From Spinacia oleracea (lineage: Eukaryota; Streptophyta; Magnoliopsida; Caryophyllales; Amaranthaceae): 64,000 bases of DNA. The DNA lies in assembly GCF_020520425.1 (NCBI RefSeq), contig NC_079491.1:3472001-3536000 (forward strand), in the 5' to 3' direction. The position numbers and the translations under genes are program-made. Shown here in pieces: positions 47,201 through 58,575 of the stretch; the first letter of the stretch is position 1; each line of letters opens with the position of its first letter. Below the pieces are notes generated by a model. The model worked only from the letters and a program-made list of their open reading frames with translations. It had not been told where the DNA came from and ran no database searches.

Positions 47201-50200
47201 CCTTATTCTAGTTCATAACAATAATACTACGTATAGAGGATTGTTTTGTAGAGCCACATACATGCTTGTGACTTTTACTTTTGTGAGACTATTCTATGAG
47301 CTGATTTCCGTATAGATGTTTGTCTTCATAAACTTCCTTAACAGTATTCTCAATCTTGACAGTGTAGTCTCTTATTTTACAGGTTCCATCAAGTTGATAG
47401 TGATCAGTTGACTATTGCTGTTAACTTTTGGTGGAAATCTAACATGATGTCTAGCATGTTGGAACATATGGATGTATATTACTTGCGTTTAATATTGAGA
47501 AGGTGATACACTTTTTCATGTACCATATTTTAATTATCTGATAATTATAAAAACTACAACTTATTCTGTGTTTTTCTCATGTTGTATCTGCTGGTGAAAC
47601 GGGTGTTGTCGAATGAAGATTAGTTGACAAAGAGAGGGTATGTAGCTTGCCACTTCATTTTGTCTTAGATGTGTTCATGTTTGCTGTTTATTTGAGTTGA
47701 ATGTGTTTTTATTGTCTGAGAATTTCTTTTGTAGTTTTGTCATTATTGTGCAGAGGTTTGTTGTTTATTTGACTGATGGTACATTTCTTGATGTTTAGAA
47801 TGGTTTATACAGAATATATGTCTCTATCAGTTTGCTTCTGGGTTGTTTGGATCTGCTGCTTTATTCAGCCTTTTCCTTTTTGTAATTGTGATAAATCTTC
47901 CGATCCTTTTTTCCGTTTTAATTCATCTGCATTACCTTGTAGTCCTGTGCTTTGATTAGTAGGCATTTGCCAAATTTCCTTTTTTACTTCTTTTTTTTAA
48001 AAAAGTTGGATTATGCATATCATACATTTCCTCAGCATGTCTGCAAAATCAAGATGTATTTCCAGAAAAATGGCGATCTTAAATATGCTAGTGTTATATT
48101 TTCTCTTGGTATGTGTCCCAGTGTGCATCGTTGTTTTACAAATGCAGTTTCTGCAACATTACAACATTTTATGGTGACAATTTTTTCATGCTGCTTCTTC
48201 TTTCCTTTCCAATAGGGCAGAATCAGATGTTGCCGAAAATTTCTGGTGCGGGTTCTGGTAAAGTGAGAGACTGCAGAAGTGAGGCATCTGACAATGAAAA
48301 ACCAGGTCTTCTTTTACTCGTTCCACATTGGAAAATCTCTAGGCATACTCCTCTAGAGTAACTGATTAGATTTTTTGTTCATGCATCAGGTATTCAAGAA
48401 AATGTCAAGTTTAATGTGAATGTCAAACTTCATGATCTTTGCCCCCCAACATTTGAAGCTCTTCACAAACTTGTTTCTCTCGTCCATGACGGGGTCAATG
48501 CTGTCAGTCAACCATGCCCTTCAACAACTGATTCTAGAGTGATTCCTGATAGTGATGGAAAAAACACGATGATTACTACTAAGTCACTCAATTCGGCCTC
48601 TCAACAAGATCAATGCACTTCAAAATGTGATTCAGGAGTTATTCCAGATAAGGACTCCAAGAACATGGTGGTATCTAACTTGTACAGCCTGGAAGATGAT
48701 TCCATTGCCAATATCCTCTTGAATCTTGAACCAATTGATCTTATGACTGTCTGTCTGGCAATGGTGGTGAGTTTTTGCCTTTACTTCCTTGTATCAGTGA
48801 AACTGGTTGAAAGTGGTTCTGCTCTATTGTGCAGTCCTTGTGTTTTTGTTCGTTTCAATGTTTTCACTTTCACGAAGTCCATTGAACTTTGAGAACTCGA
48901 GGTCTACGGATGTGATTAAATTCTGGATTTATCATTCACATCAGAGACCATGCTTTGTCTATCCCTTGGAAAAGTATTCCTATGCAACATTGTCGATCCT
49001 TTTTACTTCATCCTTCGTATGTCTTCTCTTAATTTTGTGAAATCCTGGTTTGTATTGTGGTTGCTTTTTTTTCATCTTCTAGACTATTGAGTAATGGTTT
49101 TTGCCACTATTCATTTCTTCCTCTGTCTTGTAGTAAGCTTTTAGAAGTTTGGAACATTTTTGGAAAAATTATATATTCTGGCATCCTTAACAGGCCTCTG
49201 ATCTTAAACTTTTGTCTCTTCTTTTACTAACTGCTTGAAGCTCTATAATTAAATTACTTATCTTTGTTTATTTATTGAAGTTTGTGTGCATTCGGTTACC
49301 GATCATCTGATGTTTCATCAATGTCAATTACTGAGTATCTAAGAAATTGATGTTAAATTATTCTATCCAAGTTACATTTTCTTATTTTCGCTTGTTTTAT
49401 TCTTTTCCAGAACAGTTTCCCCAGAACCTTAGAGGCTTTGATATTACACATGCTTTCGCCAGTAGGGGCTGAAGTTCTTACACGAAAATTTGAGGAGTTA
49501 GATCAGCAGATGACTGAAGAAGATCGGTATTTAATCACTCGTGAATTGTCTTAGGTTTGGTTTCTGTCAAATTTACATCTTCTCTAATTTGGTATTTGTC
49601 TTGCATATTATAGGAGCGCATTCTACCAGAGGTTTTACAGTGTGTTTGATGATCAGTTTGCTATCATGGATGTGATCTTGAAAGGAAAAGAGTCATTTGC
49701 ACTTCAGGTAAGAGCGGATTTAAACCTGTATTAAGAGCCTGGAATCATATTTTGCTTGATTTTGCATCTGTATTTTGTTGAGGCAAGAGGTAGTATTTTC
49801 ACGACGGTTTCTGCATCGATATTTTGGATTGAGTATGATAAAAATTTTGGGGGGGAGATTAAAGAGAATATGTCATAGTGGGAACTTTGTTTGGGGATGA
49901 CTTTATTGTTTCTAAATTTATCAAAAGCTTGATTTATTAATTTGTCAAAATTGGTGTAAGGTAAAAGGGGTATACATTTTCATCAATACATGATTCCCAT
50001 TTGTACATCCATATCTAAGAAAACAACTGGTAATTGTCATTTCTGCTTGTTCCAAGTACACCATACCAATGTTGACTGTATTTACAAGAAGGCTTCATAG
50101 TCAATTTAGATTGCATGATTTTCCTTCATCAAGTTATTGGATTTCTTTGAACCTTTTTATAGCCGGATATGAAAATCCTTTCCCGCTCAAATAGGAGTAG

Positions 50201-51062
50201 AACTTTTATGTAGTATACGATCTTCTATAGTTCTATTCATTGATGAAATAGAATTTAATCTGTGGATACAGTTGCATTTATTTTTAATCATTATTACCAT
50301 ACGGATTTGTATCACCCTACATACGTACTCTAACGTAACTTCTGATCGCCGTAAAAGTACTAAACAAGATTTTCGAATTTTCATCCTTCTCTTTTTCTGG
50401 TTTGCTATGTTGGTTACCTTGCAACTATGACTTCAACTTCTACTCCCTCCGTCCCTTAATACTCGCACCATTTTGACTGGACACGCATGCCAATGCACAA
50501 CTTTGACCACCGTTATCTTTAACTATATATTATAAAAAGTTATAAAAATATTAATATTTTGAAAATATACATTAAGATGAAGCCAACAATATATTATATA
50601 TTAACATTTATTTTCATATACTAGAAATAAAATAAGGTCAAAGTAAATTATGTGAATAGTGTAAAAAGTCAAAACAGTGCGAGTATTAAGGGACAGAGGG
50701 AGTATGTTTTAAAGCCATTTCTTGTAATTCCATGAACCAAACTGGTTTTTGCTTTTATCATTATGAATTCCTCGAAGATACTTATGTTAAACAACCAGAA
50801 TTCAATAATTATTAAATCAACAATACAAGATTTGTTTTGCTATAACATACAATTAAGATGTAAGTAAGTTTCTCTTTTGTAGGCTTTCAAGAATATTTTG
50901 CAACTATACATGCTTATGATTAGCAACCAGAATTCAATTATTATTATTAAATCAAACAAAACAAGATTTGGTTTTGCTATAACATACAATTAAGATGTAT
51001 AAGTTGCTCTTTTGTAGGCTTTCAAGAATGTTTTGCAACTATACATGGGAGTCAGAGAGTGA
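41269..51062 (+). CDS. JMJ31: JmjC/cupin-8 2-oxoglutarate oxygenase, JMJ31-like
   Basis: Fifteen exons join in frame into 552 residues: 41269-41358, 41478-41555, 43163-43246, 43349-43513, 44066-44134, 44237-44363, 45815-45887, 46390-46506, 47383-47502, 47619-47637, 48221-48305, 48390-48766, 49411-49526, 49614-49707, 51018-51062. An N-terminal region (VFRGCVKDWKAF) leads into a JmjC/cupin-8 core. The iron ligands are visible as H188 and D190 in STHYDPHHN and H270 in GWFHQVD. Proteins of this group are Fe(II)/2-oxoglutarate-dependent hydroxylases or demethylases; JMJ31 in Arabidopsis is a poorly characterised member of about 500 residues. The part beyond about residue 310 has no domain I recognise. 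Assignment to JMJ31 rather than another small JmjC protein rests on overall plan and C-terminal extension. Exon 11 uses the second of two nearby AG acceptors. The last exon is duplicated just upstream. Confidence 0.9.
41764..42430 (+). mobile_element. LTR-type remnant (TRIM-like) in JMJ31-like intron 2
   Basis: A block beginning TGTTAAGCATAAAC and ending GTTTATCA is followed immediately by TGGTATCAGAGC (42009-42020), the standard primer site complementary to initiator tRNA-Met. About 210 bases on, another TGTTAAGAGTATAATCC block begins at 42234 and ends near 42430 in TTTATCA. That fits a miniature LTR element, but the two supposed LTRs are not alike. The left one has inverted ends of about 65 bases, so it may be a MITE that replaced the LTR. 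Confidence 0.5.
44610..45130. mobile_element. hAT-like MITE in JMJ31-like intron 6
   Basis: Termini CATGGTGTAAAAA and TTTTTTATCTATG are flanked by a perfect 8-base duplication ATTTTGAC (44602-44609 and 45131-45138). The 521-base interior has repeated CGCGACC/CGAGTT words and encodes nothing. Confidence 0.8.
50443..50702. mobile_element. Stowaway-type MITE in JMJ31-like intron 14
   Basis: Termini CTCCCTCCGTCCCTTAATAC and its inverse GTATTAAGGGACAGAGGGAG are flanked by TA. At 260 bases it is the cleanest uninterrupted member of this family in the window and serves as reference for the others. Confidence 0.92.
50781..51047 (+). repeat. Tandem duplication carrying the last JMJ31-like exon
   Basis: A unit of about 132 bases (CTTATG...AACCAGAATTCAAT...TTTTGTAGGCTTTCAAGAAT...ACTATACATG) occurs at 50781-50912 and 50913-51047. 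Both copies keep a pyrimidine-rich tract, AG acceptor and exon start. An exon starting at 50883 would read AFKNILQLYM and then run 26 further codons to TAA at 50991-50993, instead of the 14-residue ending from 51018. Confidence 0.85.
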
Positions 51063-51719
51063 CACTGAGGTGGGTCCCAGTTTAAGACACTCTGATGAGT
51101 GATGAGGCACTGATTAATTTTCCGACAGCTTTGGTCTTGCCTGTGATGGATGGATAGTAAGATCAAGTGCTTAAACAGTTGATTTTCTTTGTCCTCTGCG
51201 ACGGCATACTTTCACATGTGAGTCACTCATTACATAATTTACATTATACTCCTCCTCTGTAGAATATTCATGATTCTAGTTTGAATACTCCACTAATTTA
51301 TTTATAGATATTTAAATGCTTGTGAACTTGCTGTATAATTCAAAATTTTCACTTTTCTGTGTTGAGTACAGTAAAAAAAAAATGATTCTATGAGTCTCTG
51401 TTGATGTTTTTACTTGATCACTTGATGTTAGTATTAGCTATTTAGCTTGTTATCATCAATTCACTAGGTTTTTTACGTGTACTTAACAATTTAGTTCAAG
51501 AGTTCTATTACTTAGACTCGTCGAAAATGCCGGACTCAGATATGGTGTCGATCCGACATTGATGCATCTAGGTTTTTAACTTTTTTGATGGATCACACCC
51601 ATGTTGACTTGGGTATGAGCCGAATGACATGTATACAGGCGTGCGGCAATGTAGGGAGGTTAAGAGCAACATGGTTTAGAAGTTATTATTCAGATTGTAA
51701 GAGGAATTATTATTGTGGG
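51063..51719 (+). other. 3' flank of the JMJ31-like gene
   Basis: Probably contains the 3' UTR in its first few hundred bases. No further coding exon is needed by the gene model and none is evident. Confidence 0.4.
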
Positions 51720-51885
51720 TAGGGCTTTCAAATCGGGACTTCGGTCGGTTACAGGTTTGGTATAATCGGATAATGTTTTGTGCATGGTCATTGTATTCAT
51801 GTGGATTGAATGTGTGATATTTTTTCTGGGTCTCATCAAATTTTGTCGGATGTCGCTCGGATCGGGTCAGTTTTTGACAGCCCTA
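51720..51885. mobile_element. Short hAT-like MITE with perfect target duplication
   Basis: Termini TAGGGCTTTCAAA and TTTTTGACAGCCCTA are flanked by ATTGTGGG on both sides (51712-51719, 51886-51893). It is related to the element at 40850-41042. Confidence 0.85.
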
Positions 51886-51893
51886 ATTGTGGG

Positions 51894-52840
51894 TGTAAAT
51901 TAGAACTAACATGGGATATTGTAATTTTTTTGAAGTTTTGGACGTGTACGGAAGAGAAGTGAGGAATTTTTTATAATTGCCAAAATAAAAATAAAAATAA
52001 AAATTGTATATATGTATTCTGTTCCCTTCAGTATATGTGTGAATCCTGAGTACTAGACCTTATGGTGGTAGTTATAGTAAGACTCACGAATTGGGTTGAT
52101 TATTTGATTTTGTTCAGAAATCGAGGACGTTTCCGTTTCTGTTTGATAAGTTCATGTGAGGTCTATTAAGTTTCAATTTACAACTAAAATAACTAATAAA
52201 TTCGATTAATATAGGATAAGTTAGATAACGTGACATATAATCGATACGGAGTATATAACATGCACATATCTCTTGGTACGGAGTATATATTAAGCATTGA
52301 TCACCAAAATCATTGGTTTGAAATGGTCAAGAGAGTCATCAGTTTGTTCTCAAAATGAGGACAAGTAAGGACATAATGTTGTTGCTGAAGTAATAGAAAG
52401 CATCAATTGATTTTTCAATGACTTGAAAAAAAGATGAGTGTTTTATGGGGAAAGACATAAAAACAAAGTATGGAAAAAAAGAAGGAATTTGGAGTGTAAT
52501 TATTATGATTTGAAGTAAGAAGAAGAAGAAAAGGGAGCCAAAGGGAAAGGACGTCGTGTGCCATAAGAAAATGAGATTCCCTGGTTGAAGATGACATATT
52601 ATGATTATACTTGTAGAAATTTTTAGGAAAGGGAATAGAAATGGAATACTCCGTACAATTCAAGCCTTTTGTTTTCGTCTGCATGTGCAATTATCCGTTT
52701 ATACCAGACCCGTAACCGTTTCATAAAACACAGAAAATAGGTAGGGATGTCAAACAAGAGATACTCTCTATGTTTCATAATTCGTTTTTATCTTATTATT
52801 TAACTAACTTTGAATGCAATCTTATTACGATTATGAAGTA
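51894..52840. other. Intergenic, nothing recognised
   Basis: No gene or bounded repeat. Scattered ACGGAGTAT words are remnants of Stowaway-like ends. Confidence 0.4.
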
Positions 52841-52990
52841 CTCCCTCCGCCTCGGAATACTCGCAACGGTTTGACTGGACACGCTTGCCAATGCACTTTT
52901 TTTTTAAATATTATTTCAAAATATATATTCAGATGAAGCCAACAATATATTATATGCTAACACTTATTTTTATATACTATAAATAAAATA
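52841..52990 (+). mobile_element. Truncated Stowaway-type MITE
   Basis: The left terminus CTCCCTCCGCCTCGGAATAC and an interior matching 50443-50702 (GATGAAGCCAACAATATATT) are present. The right half is missing, and another element begins exactly at 52991. Confidence 0.75.
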
Positions 52991-53563
52991 GGCTCCGTTT
53001 AGTTTGGTGTAAAATATTTTCATGGAAATGACTTTTTTTTCTTTTCCATCATTTTTACATTGTTTTGGTTTCGCAAAGGATAGAAAACAAAGAGGAAGTA
53101 TTTTTTTCATATCTGATATGCGCTTGCAATTGCTAATGCATTCCATAGCATAAGACAAAAGTAGAAAAAGACAAAAAATGTACTTTTTAAAATAAAAATG
53201 GTATCTTTTTTAACTGAATTGTATTTTTTTTTACTATTTATCTTTTAGCTGATATGTGTGTTGCCACGTATCTGATATCCGAAAAAACAACCCCAGAAAA
53301 CAATCTTTTTAAGGTGGAAAAACTTTTTCCATTTGAAAAGAAAGGAAACCACTTTTTTCATTTTTCCTCTTTACCTTCTTCTTCCTCCTTCCCATCAATC
53401 GTCACCCATCTTCTCCCATTTTCATTTTTCTATTTTGGTTTCTTGTAAGAAACTAAACCAAAATAGCGAAAAACTAGTTTGGAATTGTGTTTTTCCTTAA
53501 AAAATGTCTTCCATAAAAAAATCATTTTTCACTGAAAATGTATTACGTCAAACCAAAATGAGC
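52991..53563. mobile_element. MITE with GGCTCCGTTT-type termini
   Basis: The left end GGCTCCGTTTAGTTTGGTGT and the inverted right end ACGTCAAACCAAAATGAGC share about 25 imperfectly matching bases, and CATTTTC motifs follow inside on both arms. The superfamily is uncertain (hAT- or Mutator-like). It abuts the truncated Stowaway. Confidence 0.6.
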
Positions 53564-53884
53564 TAGTAAGAAAATTGTTATGTACGGAGTATGTACTATT
53601 CTTTACCTTAACTTTGCAAGGCTGCAATTTCCATTCATGTATACTTTCCTAAAGAACACACTACATCACATTTCAGTATAAATATCAGTTTTAACCTTTA
53701 CAAATACCAGATTTTTTTTACGGTGTTTTCAACAATTTTTTGTTACAGTCTTCTCTGATAGAAGTTTGTCACATGTATCCATGTCCTTGTTAGTTTGTGT
53801 GGGTAAGTCTTCGAGTCTTTAGATTTGGCCTGCATTAACTTAAACTGTATTATGCCGTATTCTGACGAGATCGAACAGTATATA

Positions 53885-54475
53885 CTACATCTGTCCCTTA
53901 ATACTCGCACCGTTTTGACTTTTTGCACTATTCACTTAATTTACTTTGACCTTATTTTATTTCTAGTATATGAAAACAAATGTTAGTATGCAATATATTG
54001 TTTTCTTCATCATAATATACTTCCTCCGTCCCGAAATACTCGACCCGGTTTGACCGACACAGAGTTTAAGGAACTTGAATTGACTTATTTAATTTAATAG
54101 GTAGTAGTTGATAGTAGGGTATTATTTTAATGAAGTTAGTGGGAGGTGGGTTAAGAGGTGGGGTTGGGGGAGAGTAGATGTTGAATTTTTAATTATTTTT
54201 TGTGTGGAGTAGGGGGGTAGGTGGGTTAATAGGGATGGAGTGAGAAATAATATAATATTGTTAGAATATTTCCATTTTTAGAAACAGGTCAAGTATTAAG
54301 GGACGGCCCGAGAAGGAAAACAGGTCAAGTATTCCGGGACGGAGGGAGTATATTTTAAAAATATAAATATTTTTATAAGTTTTTATAATATGTAGTTAAA
54401 GATATTGGTGGTCAAAATTGTGTATTAGCAAGCGTGTCAAGTCAAAACGGTGCGAGTATTAAGGGACGGAGGGAG
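53885..54475. mobile_element. Stowaway-type MITE (outer), interrupted
   Basis: Termini CTACATCTGTCCCTTAATAC and GTATTAAGGGACGGAGGGAG lie next to TA dinucleotides. The two halves match the first and last parts of the 50443 element and are separated by the insertion at 54020-54348. Confidence 0.85.
54020..54348. mobile_element. Stowaway-type MITE (inner)
   Basis: Termini CTTCCTCCGTCCCGAAATAC and GTATTCCGGGACGGAGGGAG are flanked by TA, inside another Stowaway. Near its right end the terminal block is partly duplicated (GGTCAAGTATTAAGGGACGG, then GGTCAAGTATTCCGGGACGG). Confidence 0.85.
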
Positions 54476-54744
54476 TATAATATAGGACCTTGAATCTGTT
54501 CTCTGAACCATCTTGTGAATGAATGGGTTAGTTCTGAATTTGTTATCTTCTGTTAGTGTTGCAGATGTGATTTACAGTGTTGAAGATTTTTGTTCTCTGT
54601 TTTTTACTTCAAGAGTATGAAAATGGTACGTATATGTGCCTTTTCCCTTTCAATGAGTATTCACACTTCTAAAGAGTGAATTTAGTTTGTTATGCCTCTT
54701 AATTGGATGAGCTCTCTTCTTAGCTTTTATTCCAGGGAACCTAA

Positions 54745-54905
54745 GTTTTTTTTGGGTGTACCATCCGGTTCACTCTTAAAGCTAATCCGGATTCGAGGCG
54801 AGTTCTGAGTGGATAGGTTCCAGTCCCTTCCCAATTGTTGTTGCGGGGGATCGAACATGGGTTCTCCATATCAAGTTCAGCCTCAATCACCACTGAACCA
54901 GTAGT
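54745..54905 (-). mobile_element. tRNA-derived SINE
   Basis: Minus-strand reading: GGTTCAGTGGTGATTGAGGC, GTTCGATCCCCCGCAAC, and a short A tail. Same family as 33604 and 35816. No clear target duplication. Confidence 0.75.
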
Positions 54906-54930
54906 AATAGTTTAGAGCTATAAAAGAAAC

Positions 54931-55821
54931 CGGTTTGATCCGACCACATTCGTTACAATGATCCCGCCTAAACCAACCTGATATGATCCACCGCAAACTC
55001 GTTTTGGCAGCTCTTGACTAATAGTATGCCACTACTCATGCACTAGGTCCATTGTAACTTCAATTAGAGAGTTGACTCTTGCCTCTTTTTTTTTCTCTCC
55101 CTCAAGTGCGAACTCATGTTTTTGTTTTCCTCAGACGTGTTGAAAATGCCTCTTATTAGTTGTTACCTTTAGATATGCACTCAATGACATTTCATGTGTA
55201 TTTTTGGGGCCCTAAACTGGTTTGATATGGCCGGATTTGTTCTGTATGACACAATGATCCCGCCTAAAACAACCCGATTGATACATCGCAAACTCGTTTT
55301 GACAGCTCTTGCCTAATACTCCCTCCGTCCCATAATATAGTGCCTGTTTTTCTAAAATGGTGTCCCTAAATGATGTGCCTATTTCTATTTTAAACCATTA
55401 ATTTTTACTTTGAAAATTGTACTTTTTGACTTTTATTCAACCCATGTGCTTGATTTTTGTCCTTTTTAGGCCTATTTATTATGTACACACCTTTAATCTA
55501 TAATTTATCTCTCCATTTTTGCCAACTAACATGTACTTTATCTTGAAAGTACAAATCATTATTGTTTTTATTATCAATGTTATCCTTTACCTTAATAACC
55601 GTGATTTTGGTCAAACGGACACTATATTATGGGACGGAGGGAGTAGTATGCCACTAGGTCCATTGTTCAATTAGAGAGTTTGACTCTTGCCTTTTTTTTC
55701 TCCCTAAAGTACTAACTCATTTTTTGTTTTGTTTTTCTCACACCTGTTGAAAATGCCTCTTGTTACCTTTAGATCCACACTCTATGATATTTCATGTGTA
55801 TCAACGTTTTTGGGCCCTAAA
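54931..55821 (+). repeat. Direct tandem duplication, second copy with a Stowaway
   Basis: Copy A (54931-55216) and copy B (55217-55821) share CAATGATCCCGCCTAAA, CGCAAACTCGTTTTG, GCAACTAGG-like and TTTCATGTGTAT blocks in order. Copy B is longer only because of the 325-base Stowaway at 55319-55643. A third start (CTGGTTTGATAT) follows at about 55822. Confidence 0.85.
55319..55643. mobile_element. Stowaway-type MITE in duplication copy B
   Basis: Termini CTCCCTCCGTCCCATAATAT and ATATTATGGGACGGAGGGAG are flanked by TA. Copy A reads CTAATAGTATGCC at the equivalent place, with a single TA, and so represents the empty site. Confidence 0.93.
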
Positions 55822-56373
55822 CTGGTTTGATATTACCCTTAATAAGTTCAGGCCATATCTTTAATTACCAAGGGATAAATAAGTCACAAAAGTTACTATA
55901 GAGTCGAGTTTTGACCAGAATTTAACTTAGTCAAGCTCGAAGATAGTCTCTCATCCATCATTGATCCCTACCCTAATAACCTAATTACTTACAGTATGAT
56001 AGATCTTTTTCAGGTTTTCTGTAGCAAAAAATAAAAAAGACCCGTGATATTTAAATAATATAATGTGGATGGATCATGGATGGACCATATGGCCCATATC
56101 ACCTGATATTTAAGCAGTAATCAATCATGTAGGGGGGTCCGGGTCATCTATGTCTAAGAGCAAAAAGCTATGTTGGATTTTTGCACAAAATTTGACATTT
56201 CCTTTATCATCTTTTCAATTAAACTTTGACATTTTCTTTATTTTTATTCTGTACTTCACGTATTTTACTGTTTTATAGGAAAAAATTTGTGAGAAAAGAT
56301 CTTATATCTTTCACATTTTGTGAAAAAACACCTCAAAAAACTTTTATACTATGTATGTGAGTAATGAGTAATA
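55822..56373. other. Intergenic, nothing recognised
   Basis: No gene and no bounded repeat. Confidence 0.4.
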
Positions 56374-56903
56374 CTCCATCCGTTAAATGATATACTTTGA
56401 ACGGCACGTAGATTTAGGAGAATGATTTTAATTTATTAAAATAAGATAAAAGTGGGATAGTTGATGAATTGTTTATTGCATGTAGTAAAAGATGATGCGA
56501 GTAAGTGTCAACGTGTGAGGATTACAAAAAGAGAAATATTAATATAATTGGAAATGGAGACCATGACATGCCAAAAAAAAAAGTGTACTTCCTCTGTTCA
56601 TAAATACTCGCAACAGTTGATATTTTTATACTATTCACATAATTCACTTTGACTATTGTTGGTGATTTATATATCAAATAAAACATAGTCATGTGGGATG
56701 TTAGATTCGTCTCAATACGTATTTTCAAAATATCAAAATTTTTTAATTTTTGCTTAAAGAGAATTTAAGATATTGACGATCTAATTGTACATTGGCATGC
56801 GTGAAATTAACAAATGTTGCGAGTATTTATGAACGGAGGAAGTATTATTAGTAAAATATAATGGTTTATAAAAAGTGTATTCTTTAATAAAATACGGAGG
56901 GAG
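56374..56903. mobile_element. Stowaway-like MITE (outer), interrupted
   Basis: Termini CTCCATCCGTTAAATGATAT and AATACGGAGGGAG with TA flanks. The element at 56588-56842 lies within it. Confidence 0.65.
56588..56842. mobile_element. Stowaway-type MITE (inner)
   Basis: Termini CTTCCTCTGTTCATAAATAC and GTATTTATGAACGGAGGAAG are inverted and flanked by TA. The interior is of the 50443 family but diverged. Confidence 0.85.
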
Positions 56904-57539
56904 TAGTAGTTTTCAATAAACAGACATTGAGGTTGGATTCCGGCCAAAAACTCAAGTGTTTGGGCGTTGATCCTACATTTTCCCTATACCTAAGTGCATC
57001 TATTCTTATGGTACTCCGTAATTGTTAATCGTGTAATTTATTCACACAGTTGGAGGGAAAAAGTGAGAGTTAATGCCCGAAGGCTTGATTTCTTGGCTGA
57101 AATTCGACCTTAAGATATGTTTATAAAAAATTATTTTCGTATTAACATACTACGTATAAGGTATTTTCTCACAAAATAAAGGTTTTAAAATATGATTTTC
57201 CACAAAAATTATGATATAAAATTTCCTTTATTTTACCTTTATTTCTTCTTTTAATTCTCACTTCATCTCTTTCAACTTATTATGTCCTGGACCAATAGGT
57301 ATAAACACACGCTTGGTAGAATCATCCTACAAACTATAGGATATACCCAATTCTTTATTTCTTTTTCACTCTTTTATTTTCTTTTAAACATTCCACAAAA
57401 GTTGGCCATTCCTTTATTTTTCTTATAAATCTATGATTTGGATAGTCTACGACCTACTTTGAATCTCTAGGTATTTGAATAGTTGTTTCCCCATCAACCT
57501 AACCATAAACTTCTTGTTTTGTTATAAAGCGATGTTCTG
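56904..57539. other. Intergenic, nothing recognised
   Basis: No gene or bounded repeat visible. Confidence 0.4.
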
Positions 57540-58060
57540 TTCACCTTATTTTCACTTATTTCAGGAAAAATAATATTAGATAAGTTCAGATAAGTTTATA
57601 TAAGATAAGTTCAGGAAAAATAAGGGTTGACCAAATACAATTTATAACAAAAATAAGTTTTGATAAGTTTTAATAAGTTCAGATTAGTTCAGATAAGATA
57701 AGTTCATGCGTCTAATTATGAGATTTATTAATTTTATTCATTTTAATGGTTAGCGACTGTTTAATCCGTATTCTTATCCTTGCAGGATCACATAGAGAGT
57801 ATGACCCTGTTCTCTTGAACTCACCAGTCCTTAATGTCAGGAGAATTCATTTCAATTTGTAGGATCTTGAGTCATGAAACTTAACCTCCTATTTGATTCA
57901 ACCGAAATTGGCTGAATTGTTTTTTCGATAATTGGCTGAAATTAGCTTATTGGATCTTATTTTTGTTGAACTTATTTATGTGTTAAATTGTTCGTAAATA
58001 AACCTATGTTTGTTGAACTTAACTTATCTAAACTTATTTTTGCTGAAATAAGTTGAAATA
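57540..58060. repeat. Irregular ATAAGTT(C/T)A-rich repeat region
   Basis: AGATAAGTTCAGATAAG-like words recur irregularly on the plus strand (57570-57715). Their complements (TGAACTTATT, AACTTATCTAAACTTATTTT) recur at 57960-58060. This suggests the two arms of an old inverted-repeat element, but the ends are not clear. Confidence 0.45.
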
Positions 58061-58575
58061 AACCCTTATATTATTTTCTTTTAATTAAGTATTACCCTTT
58101 GATATTTATTAGGATATTATTGCTTGTTAAACCTTGCTTTATGGACCATTTACACATTTATCTACAACTTGTTTGGAGTAGGGACTAGAGAAGGTGGCTA
58201 ACTAGTTAGTGGTAGTAATAGCTTAGTGCATGCAACATAGTTTGAACTTTGAACATAACTGAATTTCGACGCATGAATTCCAAGGAGAAAAGTGTATGTC
58301 ATGCGTATACATCCCTTTATAGGGGAACTGATTACTAAGCTACTAAGCTATCTATACTACTCTTTTCCATATTGAACGTTGACTCGATTTTTTCACAAAA
58401 TTTGTGATAAAAAAATTAAACATTAGTTTGGCAATCTCTTGTTGATTCAAGTATGTGCATATGAGTTAGGATAAAGAGGATTCGAACCCTTGTTTTCTAG
58501 ATGTCTATGAACAAATGAATGAATGAAGCTACTCTTTATGTAAACAATTATTTTTACTAACCAATATAATTGCAT

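Noticed and set aside
47952..48361. Two overlapping frames around JMJ31-like exon 11
   Set aside because: They are intron-exon read-through; splicing at 48221 and 48305 gives the continuous protein.
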